Positions 32,515 through 41,105 of a DNA stretch of 64,000 bases are shown here, one piece after another (positions within the stretch are counted from its first letter, which is position 1; each line of letters starts with the position of its first letter). The stretch comes from Litorivivens lipolytica. Lineage in GTDB: Bacteria > Pseudomonadota > Gammaproteobacteria > Pseudomonadales > Spongiibacteraceae. Below the pieces are notes generated by a model. That model did no database searches. It saw nothing but the letters and a program-made list of their open reading frames with translations, and was not told the origin of the DNA. The position numbers were made by a program, and so were the translations under genes. The stretch is from positions 20,271 through 84,270 of the forward strand of contig NZ_JACHWY010000004.1 in assembly GCF_014191715.1 (NCBI RefSeq), in the 5' to 3' direction.

Positions 32515-33232
32515 TGTCTCCTCCTCCCAACGAGTTCATTTTCTCTTCGTCACGGACCTCTGTTAGCGCAGAAGCCAGCATGCCAGAAGGGACGGCTACG
32601 ACACCGAGCCCAATGACCAAAATGAAGGTAGTGAATATGCGACCGCCGGCCGTTATCGGGTAGACATCCCCATAACCGACCGTCGTCAGTGTCGCAACCG
32701 CCCACCAAAGCGAATGGAATACTGAAGGGAAAGCGTCTGGCTGTACCGGGTTCTCAAAGAGATAGATGCCGGCGGCAGCGAGGTACAGGACGATCAGGGA
32801 CGCGGCGCCATAAAGCACCAATTCATCTTTGATTTTTCCAAAAGCACGGCTGAGGCGGGTAATTGCGCGACTGTAGCGCAGGAGCTTGAATAGCCTAAGC
32901 AGCCTCAGTGCACGCAATGGCGACAGATTCAGACCGCCAGCAATGTAAAATGGAGCAACTGCCAAAAGGTCTACAATCCCGTAAAAGCTAAAAACAAATT
33001 TTGGACGAGAGCTAGCCACGTAGAATCGCAGTAAATACTCAGCGGTAAATAATGCTACCACCGAGAGTTCGATCGCCCTAAGCGTATTTCGTAGATCTGT
33101 GGAGATTGTTGGTAGCGTTTCTATCGAGAATGAAATCAGCGAGACTACGATTGCACATTGTATCACCGTGTCAAATATCTTTCCCGCTAACGTTTCGCGA
33201 GTTTCGACGATGTTTTGAAGCTGCGCTTTCAT
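32507..33232 (-). CDS. Voltage-gated potassium-channel-like ion transporter
   Basis: Six membrane helices are visible. S4 carries regularly spaced arginines (RALRLLRLFKLLRYSRA) and the pore loop has the selectivity filter TVGYGD, so potassium selectivity is expected. Length (241) matches bacterial six-helix channels without a cytoplasmic ligand domain. The C-terminus is short and acidic. It lies in an operon with a TerB/BRCT protein, which is not the usual setting for a housekeeping channel. A stub of a related channel gene exists at 41023-41085. Confidence 0.9.
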   Translation of the reverse strand: MKAQLQNIVETRETLAGKIFDTVIQCAIVVSLISFSIETLPTISTDLRNTLRAIELSVVALFTAEYLLRFYVASSRPKFVFSFYGIVDLLAVAPFYIAGGLNLSPLRALRLLRLFKLLRYSRAITRLSRAFGKIKDELVLYGAASLIVLYLAAAGIYLFENPVQPDAFPSVFHSLWWAVATLTTVGYGDVYPITAGGRIFTTFILVIGLGVVAVPSGMLASALTEVRDEEKMNSLGGGDND

Positions 33233-33243
33233 TCGGCGTCCTA

Positions 33244-33660
33244 TTACGAGCGTCGTCGAAAGTTCGTCGAGGGGGTAATAGGGGGTGGAATTCGTTTTGC
33301 CACCTGAACATCTGAACTTTCGAGCGATTGTGCGATTGCAATCAGCGTATTTTCCATATAAACCACGTATTCCTGAGCACTTGGATCTTTCAGTGATTTC
33401 GTCTGATACATGATCTTAACTAGGGTCACACCTCGCACGAAATCTTCCTGATGTGCAATTTCTCTTTCAATTTCTTCGAGCCTGTCAACGAGCCCTGAAA
33501 ACCCAGCGTCCTCGATTGGGATGCATACATCGAATGCTTTTTTGACGCCTTTTGCCGCATCATATGAGCTAGCATCCGACCCACGCAGTAAGGAGTGGAT
33601 TGACGCTTGAAATTGGTTGTATAACTTATCCAGTTCAGACGATTTTCCGAGGCCGAACAT
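33244..33660 (-). CDS. Hypothetical helical protein, 138 aa
   Basis: ATG 33660 follows GGAGAGGGAG. The product is all helical, without signal or membrane segment, with a proline-rich basic C-terminus. It ends 11 bases before the channel gene starts and begins 27 bases inside the end of the upstream membrane protein region, so it belongs to the same operon. No family recognised. Confidence 0.6.
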   Translation of the reverse strand: MFGLGKSSELDKLYNQFQASIHSLLRGSDASSYDAAKGVKKAFDVCIPIEDAGFSGLVDRLEEIEREIAHQEDFVRGVTLVKIMYQTKSLKDPSAQEYVVYMENTLIAIAQSLESSDVQVAKRIPPPITPSTNFRRRS

Positions 33661-33685
33661 AACTCCCTCTCCAGAGCGCTTTGAT

Positions 33686-34012
33686 TCATGCAAGCCAAGC
33701 GTACGCGTTCAATGCTATAACGGCCAAACTTGTTATAGGTGCTAGCTCATAGAACAAGGCCCAGGTGGACCGCCCCACAACTAACGCAGCTACGATTGAT
33801 GTCCCTACGATTGCAGCAAGCGGTATCCACCACGCCACATTCATAAACCCCCAGATAATGATGGCAAAGGTTGATAGCATGCCAAAGAAGCTTATTGCCG
33901 CCACCAAAGGGTTGGTTGTCTCGACTCCGCCTCTGGCTGCGATCGTGACGGCGCGCGCCGAGATCATTCCGCAGGTCAATGCAGAAACTAGAAGTAGAAT
34001 GTTTGAGTCCAT
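33686..34012 (-). CDS. Small membrane protein, four helices, 108 aa
   Basis: Four hydrophobic segments fill the sequence (NILLLVSALTCGMISA, SFFGMLSTFAIIIWGF, AAIVGTSIVAALVVG, TSLAVIALNAYAWL). CGGGGGAAGAT precedes the ATG. First gene of the channel/BRCT operon. Function unknown. Confidence 0.65.
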   Translation of the reverse strand: MDSNILLLVSALTCGMISARAVTIAARGGVETTNPLVAAISFFGMLSTFAIIIWGFMNVAWWIPLAAIVGTSIVAALVVGRSTWALFYELAPITSLAVIALNAYAWLA

Positions 34013-34155
34013 ATCTTCCCCCGATGTGTTCTTGTTATTGGTCTAGCAATAGCTTAGCGAAAGTCTGGGGGCATTTCGAGCGTGCTTTCGGTTCTGTTAG
34101 CAGTTGCGCCGTAAACCCTCGTCCTATTAGGGCGGGGATATAAGGCGCCCAGGCG

Positions 34156-34566
34156 CTAGCCTGGCGGTGTATCCTGTTGTTCGATGTACTGACGAAGCAC
34201 TTCTATAGGCGCACCACCTGCGGAGCAAGCAAAATATGAACGACTCCAAAGCGCGGAGCTTTTCGAAAGTCTTTGCAACTCAGGATGCAATCCTCTAAGG
34301 CGTCTCGATCCAGTCGCCTTGAGCTGGTTCGCAAGCCATGATATCGAGATACGCGGCGGGTACTTTACGAGAAGGTGTACGTGATCCTGTTCCCCATCAA
34401 ACTGCTCTAGTACGCAACCATTCTTGTCGCACACATGCTTAAACGCCCAAGATATATCCTCTATATGTCGCCCGGTTAATACCTTTCGGCGATACTTGGT
34501 CGTGAATACCAAGTGCGCATAAAGTAGCGTTACGCTGTGTCTTTTTCGGATCGCTTCATCGTACAT
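34156..34566 (-). CDS. tnpA: TnpA, Y1 HUH transposase (IS200-like)
   Basis: The core IS200 transposase features are present: LVFTTKYRRKVLTG, the HUH pair in DHVHLLVKYPP and the catalytic tyrosine in VLRQYIEQQ. Start 34566 (MYDEAIRKRHSVTLLYAHL) gives 136 residues, the usual length. It cuts and joins single-stranded hairpin ends. The gene appears intact. Confidence 0.9.
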   Translation of the reverse strand: MYDEAIRKRHSVTLLYAHLVFTTKYRRKVLTGRHIEDISWAFKHVCDKNGCVLEQFDGEQDHVHLLVKYPPRISISWLANQLKATGSRRLRGLHPELQRLSKSSALWSRSYFACSAGGAPIEVLRQYIEQQDTPPG

Positions 34567-34612
34567 CCCAGAAACCTTGCGCCATGTATATACATACAGT
34601 ATATTCATCTTC

Positions 34613-35794
34613 ATGTTACGCGCAATGAAAGTCAGGCTGTATCCGGATGATCAGGCAAAAGCCGAATTGGATCGGCAGTTTGGCGCTGTGCGCTTCGTCT
34701 ACAACAAAGCACTCGCGATAATCAGCCACCGATACAAGGTTCACGGCGATTCTTTGCGCGCCTCAAAGGATATAAAACCTCTACTCGCTGTTGCAAAGCG
34801 AAGCCGAAAATACAGCTGGCTCAAAGATTTTGATTCAATTGCTCTGCAAGAAGCTTGTCGCAATCTCGACACGGCCTTTAAAAACTTCTTCGACAAATCC
34901 AGTCCGTCACGCTATCCAAGGTTTAAGAGTCGGCGCGGCCAGCAGTCGAGCTATCATTGCACTGGAACTACGGCATACGACGATGAAAGCATCACCCTGC
35001 CGAAGATTGGCAAAATTCCAGCAAAAATACACAGAGATATTAAGGGGTCTCTAAAAAGCATCACAGTATCGCGCTCGCCGACTGGAAAATACTACGCTGC
35101 GATACTTGTAGATACTGACGAGGTTCTGCCTGAGCAGATCACGGATATCAATGCTCACTCCGTAAGAGGCATTGATGTTGGCCTTGCGGCCCTGGTCAAT
35201 TGCGACAATGGCATTAAAATAGATAATCCGCGGTTTATACAAAGATCGACTAAGAATCTAAGGCGAAAGCAAAAATCGCTTTCTCGAAAAAAGAAAGGCA
35301 GCTCGAATCGTGCGAAAGCTCGGCTCGCTGTTGCCAAGTGCCATGAGAAAGTGGCGAATGCTCGAAATGACTTCCAGCACAAACTATCCCGACGACTGGT
35401 TGACGAAAACCAAGCGATCGTTGTCGAGACACTGAAAGTCAAAAACATGATGAAGAACCGGCGCTTGTCAAAAGCAATTGCCGATGCAAGCTGGCACAGC
35501 CAGATCGAAAAGCTGAGCTACAAAGCCGAACAAGCCGGCAAGCATCTGGTCAAAATAGACCAATGGTTTGCCTCGTCAAAGACCTGCTCTTGCTGTGGGA
35601 AAAAGGTTGAAAAACTGCCTTTAAATATCCGATCCTGGACATGCGCCTGCGGCGCAGTCCTGGATCGCGATACGAACGCAGCGATCAACATAAGACAGCA
35701 AGGAATTTTAAAGTTAAAAGCGCGGGGCTCGCCGTTTCTGCTCATGGAGGCCTGCGTAAGACCGACACATTGTCGGCTGCGGCCTGAGAAGTGA
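34613..35794 (+). CDS. tnpB: TnpB RNA-guided nuclease (IS605-type)
   Basis: RuvC residues are in order: aspartate in GIDVGLAALV, glutamate in VVETLKVKNM and aspartate in DRDTNAAINI. A zinc ribbon (CSCCGKK ... CACG) separates the last two. ATG 34613 gives MLRAMKVRLYPDDQ, the typical TnpB start. TnpB proteins use an RNA from the element's right end to cut DNA next to a short motif, favouring retention of the element. The gene looks intact. Confidence 0.92.
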   Translation: MLRAMKVRLYPDDQAKAELDRQFGAVRFVYNKALAIISHRYKVHGDSLRASKDIKPLLAVAKRSRKYSWLKDFDSIALQEACRNLDTAFKNFFDKSSPSRYPRFKSRRGQQSSYHCTGTTAYDDESITLPKIGKIPAKIHRDIKGSLKSITVSRSPTGKYYAAILVDTDEVLPEQITDINAHSVRGIDVGLAALVNCDNGIKIDNPRFIQRSTKNLRRKQKSLSRKKKGSSNRAKARLAVAKCHEKVANARNDFQHKLSRRLVDENQAIVVETLKVKNMMKNRRLSKAIADASWHSQIEKLSYKAEQAGKHLVKIDQWFASSKTCSCCGKKVEKLPLNIRSWTCACGAVLDRDTNAAINIRQQGILKLKARGSPFLLMEACVRPTHCRLRPEK

Positions 35795-35850
35795 GAAGCC
35801 TCACCCTAGCGAAGCGTAGGGTGGGGAGAAGTCACAGTAATCGGTATGGC
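35690..35850 (+). ncRNA. Predicted TnpB guide RNA (omega RNA) region
   Basis: In IS605 elements the guide RNA covers the 3' end of tnpB and the right-end hairpin and finishes in flanking DNA. Here the region includes CACCCTAGCGAAGCGTAGGG (35802-35821). Boundaries are inferred, not measured. Confidence 0.4.
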
Positions 35851-36184
35851 AGAGCTTCAGGCGCTGGCGGATGATACTAGGTGTGAGGTTGAGGAATTAC
35901 GTGCGGACTACGTCGCTGCTGGGTGGATCGTTGAGCCGCTGCTAAATGAGCATTTTGCAGCGCAGCACATCATTTTGCACCGCAAGCTCAATGCTGTGGC
36001 GACAATGATTCTCTCCAAGCCTGAGCAAATTAATTGTGATAGTGAAGGTCCAGATATGCCTCAAAGCCACCAGCAGTGGCTAACCGAAAACTTCTACGGG
36101 GGCTGGATTGCTAACGAGCTTTCCGCTGAACTGGGGTTTGATCACACCACTGTCGACTACAGAAAATACAGACACAGGCGATAG
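35846..36184 (+). CDS. Hypothetical protein, 112 aa, next to IS right end
   Basis: A soluble helical protein starting 14 bases after the predicted end of the IS element, so its original promoter or 5' end may have been displaced. The C-terminus is basic (YRKYRHRR) after FYGGWIANELSAELGFDHTT. No family recognised. Confidence 0.5.
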   Translation: MAELQALADDTRCEVEELRADYVAAGWIVEPLLNEHFAAQHIILHRKLNAVATMILSKPEQINCDSEGPDMPQSHQQWLTENFYGGWIANELSAELGFDHTTVDYRKYRHRR

Positions 36185-36211
36185 TTTGCGAAGGACGTTC
36201 TCAGCATCAGC

Positions 36212-36712
36212 TTAGCTCTGCAGCGTGTCGTACCTTCTCGCCCGGATGATCGCTTCTCGTACATCCGAACAGTCGCTTAGCGCGTCGTGAGTACGCCTTT
36301 GGAGTCCACATATACGAATAAACTCTTCTGTTTCATCGGCAGTCAGCAACGTGAAAACACTTGCTAGCTCGGGCATTTCATCGTGTACTTCGGCGCTTTC
36401 GAAAAGTTGGCTCAGCCAGAATTGATCGTGCCCTGGCGCGTCACTATAGAGCTCACAACCGCGAAACGTTTCATTTAGTCTTTGACAAGCTTCGTAGATG
36501 GATATGCCTTCGGCCAACAGCTTCGCCCGAGAAATGCCATGCAGATCCTGCGCGTTGTAATCCCAGTATGTCCATCCTTCCGCTGGGACGATAAAGAACC
36601 CATCAGGCGGGCCTCCATCTAAACCCACCCACGCCACCTGAATCGGGTAACTTTCTGGTGAAAGCCCTGATGCCTCAATGTCGACTATGTAGGAGAGACG
36701 ATTGGCTGTCAT
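36212..36712 (-). CDS. DEDD-type 3'-5' exonuclease domain protein
   Basis: VDIEASGL at the N-terminus supplies the first two acids (DxE) of a DEDD exonuclease and HDALSDCSDVREAI near the C-terminus supplies the histidine and final aspartate. A middle aspartate lies in LYSDAPGHDQFWL. At 166 residues it resembles short DnaQ-like or oligoribonuclease-like enzymes. Substrate unknown. It ends the minus strand pair that begins with the CsrA-like gene 15 bases upstream. Confidence 0.75.
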   Translation of the reverse strand: MTANRLSYIVDIEASGLSPESYPIQVAWVGLDGGPPDGFFIVPAEGWTYWDYNAQDLHGISRAKLLAEGISIYEACQRLNETFRGCELYSDAPGHDQFWLSQLFESAEVHDEMPELASVFTLLTADETEEFIRICGLQRRTHDALSDCSDVREAIIRARRYDTLQS

Positions 36713-36727
36713 TTGATCTCGTCAGGG

Positions 36728-37117
36728 CTAAATCGCCCTACGCCGATTGAGTGATAGCTTTGGCCTAGAAGCCGATCGTGTTGAACCGCTGCCTGGAGAC
36801 TCCGTGCCTGCAGATCGTACAGTACTATTAGGCTCGGCTTCCCGCTCATCTAGCGGTTTCTCCAATAGTTCCTCTCGTACGATCCCGATATGCCTCGGAG
36901 CGGTAATTCCCAAGCGGACCTGTCCGCCACTGATGCTGGAAACCTGAATCTCTACGTCCTGCAACACGGGAATAGACTCGCTGAGACCGAGCTCGTATGG
37001 CTGCTCATCACCAGGAATCTTTATGGTTGCTGTTTGACTGGTGATAGCGACGACGGTAACCCTGAACTGGCCGTCGATGATGATACTTTCGCCTCGCTGG
37101 CGAGCTAAAATAAGCAT
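36728..37117 (-). CDS. CsrA/RsmA-family regulator with insertion and long tail
   Basis: Start MLILARQRGESIIIDGQFRV and the later GQVRLGITAPRHIGIVREEL match CsrA, including the RNA-contacting arginine in IVREEL. Between them about 30 extra residues (from SQTATIKIPG to VEIQVSS) interrupt the domain where CsrA has a short turn, and about 35 residues rich in serine, arginine and proline follow the domain. CsrA dimers bind GGA-containing mRNA leaders. The insertion may alter dimer topology or provide another binding face. Total 129 residues versus about 61 for normal CsrA. Confidence 0.8.
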   Translation of the reverse strand: MLILARQRGESIIIDGQFRVTVVAITSQTATIKIPGDEQPYELGLSESIPVLQDVEIQVSSISGGQVRLGITAPRHIGIVREELLEKPLDEREAEPNSTVRSAGTESPGSGSTRSASRPKLSLNRRRAI

Positions 37118-37319
37118 GCTTTTCCTTCCACTTCCCTATGACATTGCGCCGTGCAAAGACGGTTTTGCTAAGGCGTTATTCTTACTATTTGCGTCTAGCA
37201 AATGTAGTATGACATTCATATTCGCTTTGGCAATATGTGATAAGGCGCGGATCCACCATACCGGCGTAAACGCCTTCGGTGGTTTGATATTTCAAAGGAT
37301 AAGAACAAGGGAGTGCAAC

Positions 37320-38459
37320 GTGAGCGACCAGTGGTGGATAAATGTCGAAGGTGAACGGAGAGGACCTTTAAGCGAATCGGAGCTGAGGAAACTTTGCCAA
37401 AACGGTGGAGTCGACAGCCGCGCAATGGTGTGGCGCCACGGCCTTGGTAGCTGGAAACCTCTTGGCAGCATTGATGGATTTCAACAAGCACCTTCTACCG
37501 CCAGCTCAGAACAAACGCAAGATGAGGTCACAACCTCTCTTCCTGCTGATCTAGCATCAGGGGTGGTCGCCGGCCCTTGGCGGCGCTATATAGCTAGAAC
37601 GGTAGATATTTGGGTGCTAGGGTTACTACTAGGTTACCCTCTTGGCTATTTTGCGAGCATGGTCTCCCCAACGCTCCAGCATTGGCTCTTGGAAACACCG
37701 GCGCTTCTTCTTGGCTGGTTCATGGCCCCTTTTATACTGTTTGTCGAAGCCCTGCTTTTTGCCCTTACCGGGACGACAATTGGAAAAGCTCTGTTTAACG
37801 TTAACGTGCGCAATGCCAGTGGTAATCGTTTAACTGCTGGAATGTACCTCGCACGCCAGGCGAGGGTTTACTGGTCAGGTCTCGGAACAGGTTTCCCGTT
37901 GATAAGTCTGTTCACATGCGTGTACCAGCATGGCCGTGTCAAACAGGGCAAGCCAGCAAGCTATGATGAAGGCCGCTATATCGTAAGTGCCGCTCCTATG
38001 GGTAGTGGTCGGATTGTGTTGGCAGTGACCGTTATTTCCCTTGTTTTGCTAGCAAATGGTATGGTTACTGCCTATGTCAATCAGACCGAAAGGGAGTCCG
38101 ACTATAACGACGACTATGTGATATCTCAGCGCAATCTCAACTCTGAGCTACGGGAAATAGCAACAATCAGCAATGAGTCACTTCCTATGATGGTCGACGA
38201 AGTCACCCGACTCGATCGGCAAGAAGCGCTGAGCAACGAATATCGAAGCTACTTTACGCTCGTTTCTTACCCCGCTGACGAGCTTGATCCAGATATGGTT
38301 GAGGAAGTAATGCGACCCTCTCTTATAGAGAACGCGTGTACGAATCCGGATGCAGCGTTCTTTCGCGAGAATGGTATAGTATTGAGCTATCACTACAGCG
38401 GGAATAACCAGAGACCAATTCGCTTGGTCAGGATTGACCCCGCGGTCGAGTGCCAGTGA
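37320..38459 (+). CDS. GYF_2 and RDD domain membrane protein
   Basis: A GTG with GGGAG upstream starts the protein at SDQWWINVEGERRGPLSESE, a GYF_2 domain (peptide-binding, with WRHGLGSWKPL as its second half). After a linker comes an RDD domain: PWRRYIARTVDIWVLGLLL, and GTTIGKALFNVNVRNASGNR, with three membrane helices. A further helix and a soluble C-terminal domain of about 120 residues follow. Role unknown; such proteins are inner-membrane and often in accessory clusters. Confidence 0.82.
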   Translation: MSDQWWINVEGERRGPLSESELRKLCQNGGVDSRAMVWRHGLGSWKPLGSIDGFQQAPSTASSEQTQDEVTTSLPADLASGVVAGPWRRYIARTVDIWVLGLLLGYPLGYFASMVSPTLQHWLLETPALLLGWFMAPFILFVEALLFALTGTTIGKALFNVNVRNASGNRLTAGMYLARQARVYWSGLGTGFPLISLFTCVYQHGRVKQGKPASYDEGRYIVSAAPMGSGRIVLAVTVISLVLLANGMVTAYVNQTERESDYNDDYVISQRNLNSELREIATISNESLPMMVDEVTRLDRQEALSNEYRSYFTLVSYPADELDPDMVEEVMRPSLIENACTNPDAAFFRENGIVLSYHYSGNNQRPIRLVRIDPAVECQ

Positions 38460-38497
38460 AGATTAACTTTTTCCTGGAATCAAGCAAGGCATCTTAG

Positions 38498-40996
38498 TTG
38501 CGACCTACAAAAGAACAATCGGCTTTTATCCAGCATTCCGGAGGCCATGCAAAGGTCATAGCAGTAGCCGGGGCGGGCAAGTCGACCACGCTGGTTGAAT
38601 ACGTTCTTGCCCAGCTCGAAAGGGGCACCGATCCGCGGCTGATGCGCGTGATCATGTTCAACAAAGATGCACAAGTGGAGTTTGTGCAGAAGCTGGAGCG
38701 CCGTGGAGCCGGCCGTTACACTCTCCCGGAGGTGCGTACCTTTCATTCTATGGGGCTTAAGCTGTATAAAAACCTTATCCAGCGGGGTTTCCTGCCAAGC
38801 ATTGATACGCGCCCTCTTTCCGAAAAGCAGGTCAATCTTCAAATACTCAAACTGCTGCAACAACTCGGTGGCGAGTCGCTCAAGGCAGAGCTGCAAGCCA
38901 ATCGACGACAGCAATGGATATCCGCCGCGGCGTCATTCATTGATAACGTGAAAGCTGATGTCGTTTCAGCCCGAGATACCTTTAAGCGATTGCAGCTTGG
39001 CAGTGAATGTAAGTTCTTTATCGAGCTATTTGACAGTTTTGAGCACTGGCGTAAATCTAAGTGCAAGATCACCTACGCGGACATGCTGTTTGATCCCGTC
39101 ATGTGTCTTCGCTCAAATACGAATGCTGTCGATATAGTGGCCAACCGAGTGGATTTCATCCTGATCGATGAGATGCAGGACATTAACGGCATACAGGCCT
39201 ATCTGGTAAACACCCTTGCGGGATGCCGGGCGCAGGTCGTTGGCATTGGCGACCCTGATCAAACTATTTATGAGTGGAGAGGAAGTCGTCCGGAATTCAT
39301 GCTCCACGATTTTGACTTAGCTTATCCGGGCACCACCAAGTACTCGTTGAGCCACACATTCCGCTACGGCCATACACTAGCGCTCGCGGCGAACAGCCTT
39401 ATTGGCCACAACAAAGAGCGAGAAGACGTCGTATGCTTGGCGGCGCCCGATGGACGAAAGACCTCCGTGCAACTCGAACATTGTGAAAATCAGGCGGCAG
39501 CTGCCTGCACCATCGTACGCAAGGCGCTTGCCAGCGGAGGTGATCCCAAAGACGTAGCCATTCTGTTTCGAGTGTGGTCCCAAAGCACGGCAGTCGAGCT
39601 CCGCCTCCTGTCGGCCGGGATAACTTATCGCATGGACGGCGGTCGCTATGCACTCAAGCGCGATGAGGTTCAATCGTTGAACACCGTCCTCCAGTTTGCC
39701 TCCGGCGACGTGTGGGAGCATTCAGACGCTGACCGGGAATCCCGGTTTGTCACGCTGCTACAAATCTGCAACCTCAAGGTGAATGGCCCTGTTCTGGCCG
39801 GCGCAGCCGAAGCAATGGCTGGAGGAGAGAGAGCTGTACAGCCATTTTTGGCGAAGCTTGAGGGTTGGCCGGCGCGGCAGCTCTCGCGAGTTTGGGATGC
39901 GTTACTCGCCACTGTTCCAGTCAAGCAAAGTGCCTACCTGGTATTGCGCGGGTTTTGCATAGAGATGGATCTGATTAGGGCTCTCCAGGCTGGCGCTTTG
40001 GGTGAGCAGGACGGTGATGAGGCCGCCGAGGTCGTATCCGCGTTTCTTGATTTCGTCAGAGAACAGAGGGAGGTGTCTGCCCACGACATGACCGTAAGGC
40101 TTGATGAGCTGGTCGCTGGTCTGACCAACACCGAGCGTAACACCTCGCAGCAACCTATCACGCTAACATCAATCCACCGGGCCAAGGGTTTGGAATGGGG
40201 CACCGTGGTTATCCCGGGTCTGAGCGACAAGAACTATCCGCACCAAACCTCAAAGCAGCTAGAAGAAGGTCGCGAGCCAACGCCGAGAGAGATCGAATCG
40301 GAAAGGCGCTTACTGTATGTGGCCATGACGCGGGCGATTCGATCGGTGCACCTGATTGCGCCGGAGCTGCCCGTTGGTGGTGATGACGTTTCGTTGGCGC
40401 TGGGGTCCCCCACTACACCGAGCCGCTTCTTAGAAGAGATCAACCTGGATGAGGCCCAGGCTATTTCCGGCACACTGGATAGCGGCCAGGCGGAATTCTC
40501 ACCCGAGCGGCCCTTAAGCAAAAGTGGTGAAGCCTATCTGGCGGCGCTCGATCACGAGCTAATCGTTAAGGCACCGGAGGATCAACAGACAACACTGGGC
40601 TGTGGCGCCGCGGTCTACCACAGAAAGTTCGGGGGTGGACGTATTGTTTCAGAAAACCCTATTTTTTTCTGGGTTGAATTTGAGAAGGACCGCAGGCGAG
40701 TTCTCAGGCTAAGCGCCGGGCAGCATCTAAGCTTAATCTCAGAGGACGAGTTCGACTCAATGCGCAATCCACGCCCTGTTCGATCTCTTAAAAAAACCCC
40801 GCGCCCTCCTAGAAAGCCATCTGAGCGAGAACCGGTCACTCTATGGGCATTGGTCAAGGGACAGATTGTCTACCACAAGAATTTTGGCGAAGGGCGTGTC
40901 GTTACTCTCAAACGAGGTTCTGTCATGGTGGATTTTGGCGCCGAAGGGGTGAAGGAGTTTCCGAACGACACTGTACATGATTCCCTTCTTGCGTGA
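38498..40996 (+). CDS. UvrD/Rep-family superfamily 1 helicase
   Basis: Helicase motifs are all present: Walker A in VIAVAGAGKSTTLVEY, Walker B in LIDEMQDINGIQAY (with M replacing the usual A), motif III in GDPDQTIYEWRGSRPE, motif IV in LSHTFRYGH, motif V in TSIHRAKGLEWGTVVIPGL and motif VI in LLYVAMTRAIRSVHL. Two C-terminal PcrA-type tudor-like repeats (YHRKFGGGRIVSENPIFFWV and VYHKNFGEGRVVTLKRGSVM) are duplicated, which is unusual. 832 residues. It starts 38 bases after the GYF-RDD gene and may be cotranscribed. DNA unwinding in repair, replication or defence. Confidence 0.9.
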   Translation: MRPTKEQSAFIQHSGGHAKVIAVAGAGKSTTLVEYVLAQLERGTDPRLMRVIMFNKDAQVEFVQKLERRGAGRYTLPEVRTFHSMGLKLYKNLIQRGFLPSIDTRPLSEKQVNLQILKLLQQLGGESLKAELQANRRQQWISAAASFIDNVKADVVSARDTFKRLQLGSECKFFIELFDSFEHWRKSKCKITYADMLFDPVMCLRSNTNAVDIVANRVDFILIDEMQDINGIQAYLVNTLAGCRAQVVGIGDPDQTIYEWRGSRPEFMLHDFDLAYPGTTKYSLSHTFRYGHTLALAANSLIGHNKEREDVVCLAAPDGRKTSVQLEHCENQAAAACTIVRKALASGGDPKDVAILFRVWSQSTAVELRLLSAGITYRMDGGRYALKRDEVQSLNTVLQFASGDVWEHSDADRESRFVTLLQICNLKVNGPVLAGAAEAMAGGERAVQPFLAKLEGWPARQLSRVWDALLATVPVKQSAYLVLRGFCIEMDLIRALQAGALGEQDGDEAAEVVSAFLDFVREQREVSAHDMTVRLDELVAGLTNTERNTSQQPITLTSIHRAKGLEWGTVVIPGLSDKNYPHQTSKQLEEGREPTPREIESERRLLYVAMTRAIRSVHLIAPELPVGGDDVSLALGSPTTPSRFLEEINLDEAQAISGTLDSGQAEFSPERPLSKSGEAYLAALDHELIVKAPEDQQTTLGCGAAVYHRKFGGGRIVSENPIFFWVEFEKDRRRVLRLSAGQHLSLISEDEFDSMRNPRPVRSLKKTPRPPRKPSEREPVTLWALVKGQIVYHKNFGEGRVVTLKRGSVMVDFGAEGVKEFPNDTVHDSLLA

Positions 40997-41022
40997 GATC
41001 CCCACCTACCAATGGCCACAAC

Positions 41023-41085
41023 TCAATCATTGTCCTGCCCTTCCATCGAGTCCATTTTCTCCTCGTCACGGACTTCTGTTAAAGT
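41023..41085 (-). pseudogene. Remnant of a second potassium-channel gene C-terminus
   Basis: The minus strand encodes TLTEVRDEEKMDSMEGQDND and a stop, closely matching the end of the channel at 32507-33232 (ALTEVRDEEKMNSLGGGDND). The bases after it also preserve the start of the following gene (ATGATTGAGT, as in the TerB/BRCT gene). It is a fragment of a duplicate channel-BRCT junction. Confidence 0.75.
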
Positions 41086-41105
41086 TGATAGGTAAACACC
41101 AAACG

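Larger units (their letters stand above)
34112..35832. mobile_element. IS200/IS605-family element with tnpA and tnpB
   Basis: Divergent tnpA (minus) and tnpB (plus) genes are bounded by subterminal hairpins: an imperfect one at about 34117-34142 on the tnpA side and a perfect CACCCTA / TAGGGTG stem at 35802-35823 on the tnpB side. This is the IS605 layout: no terminal inverted repeats, Y1 transposase acting on single strands. Exact ends are estimated from the hairpins. Confidence 0.8.
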
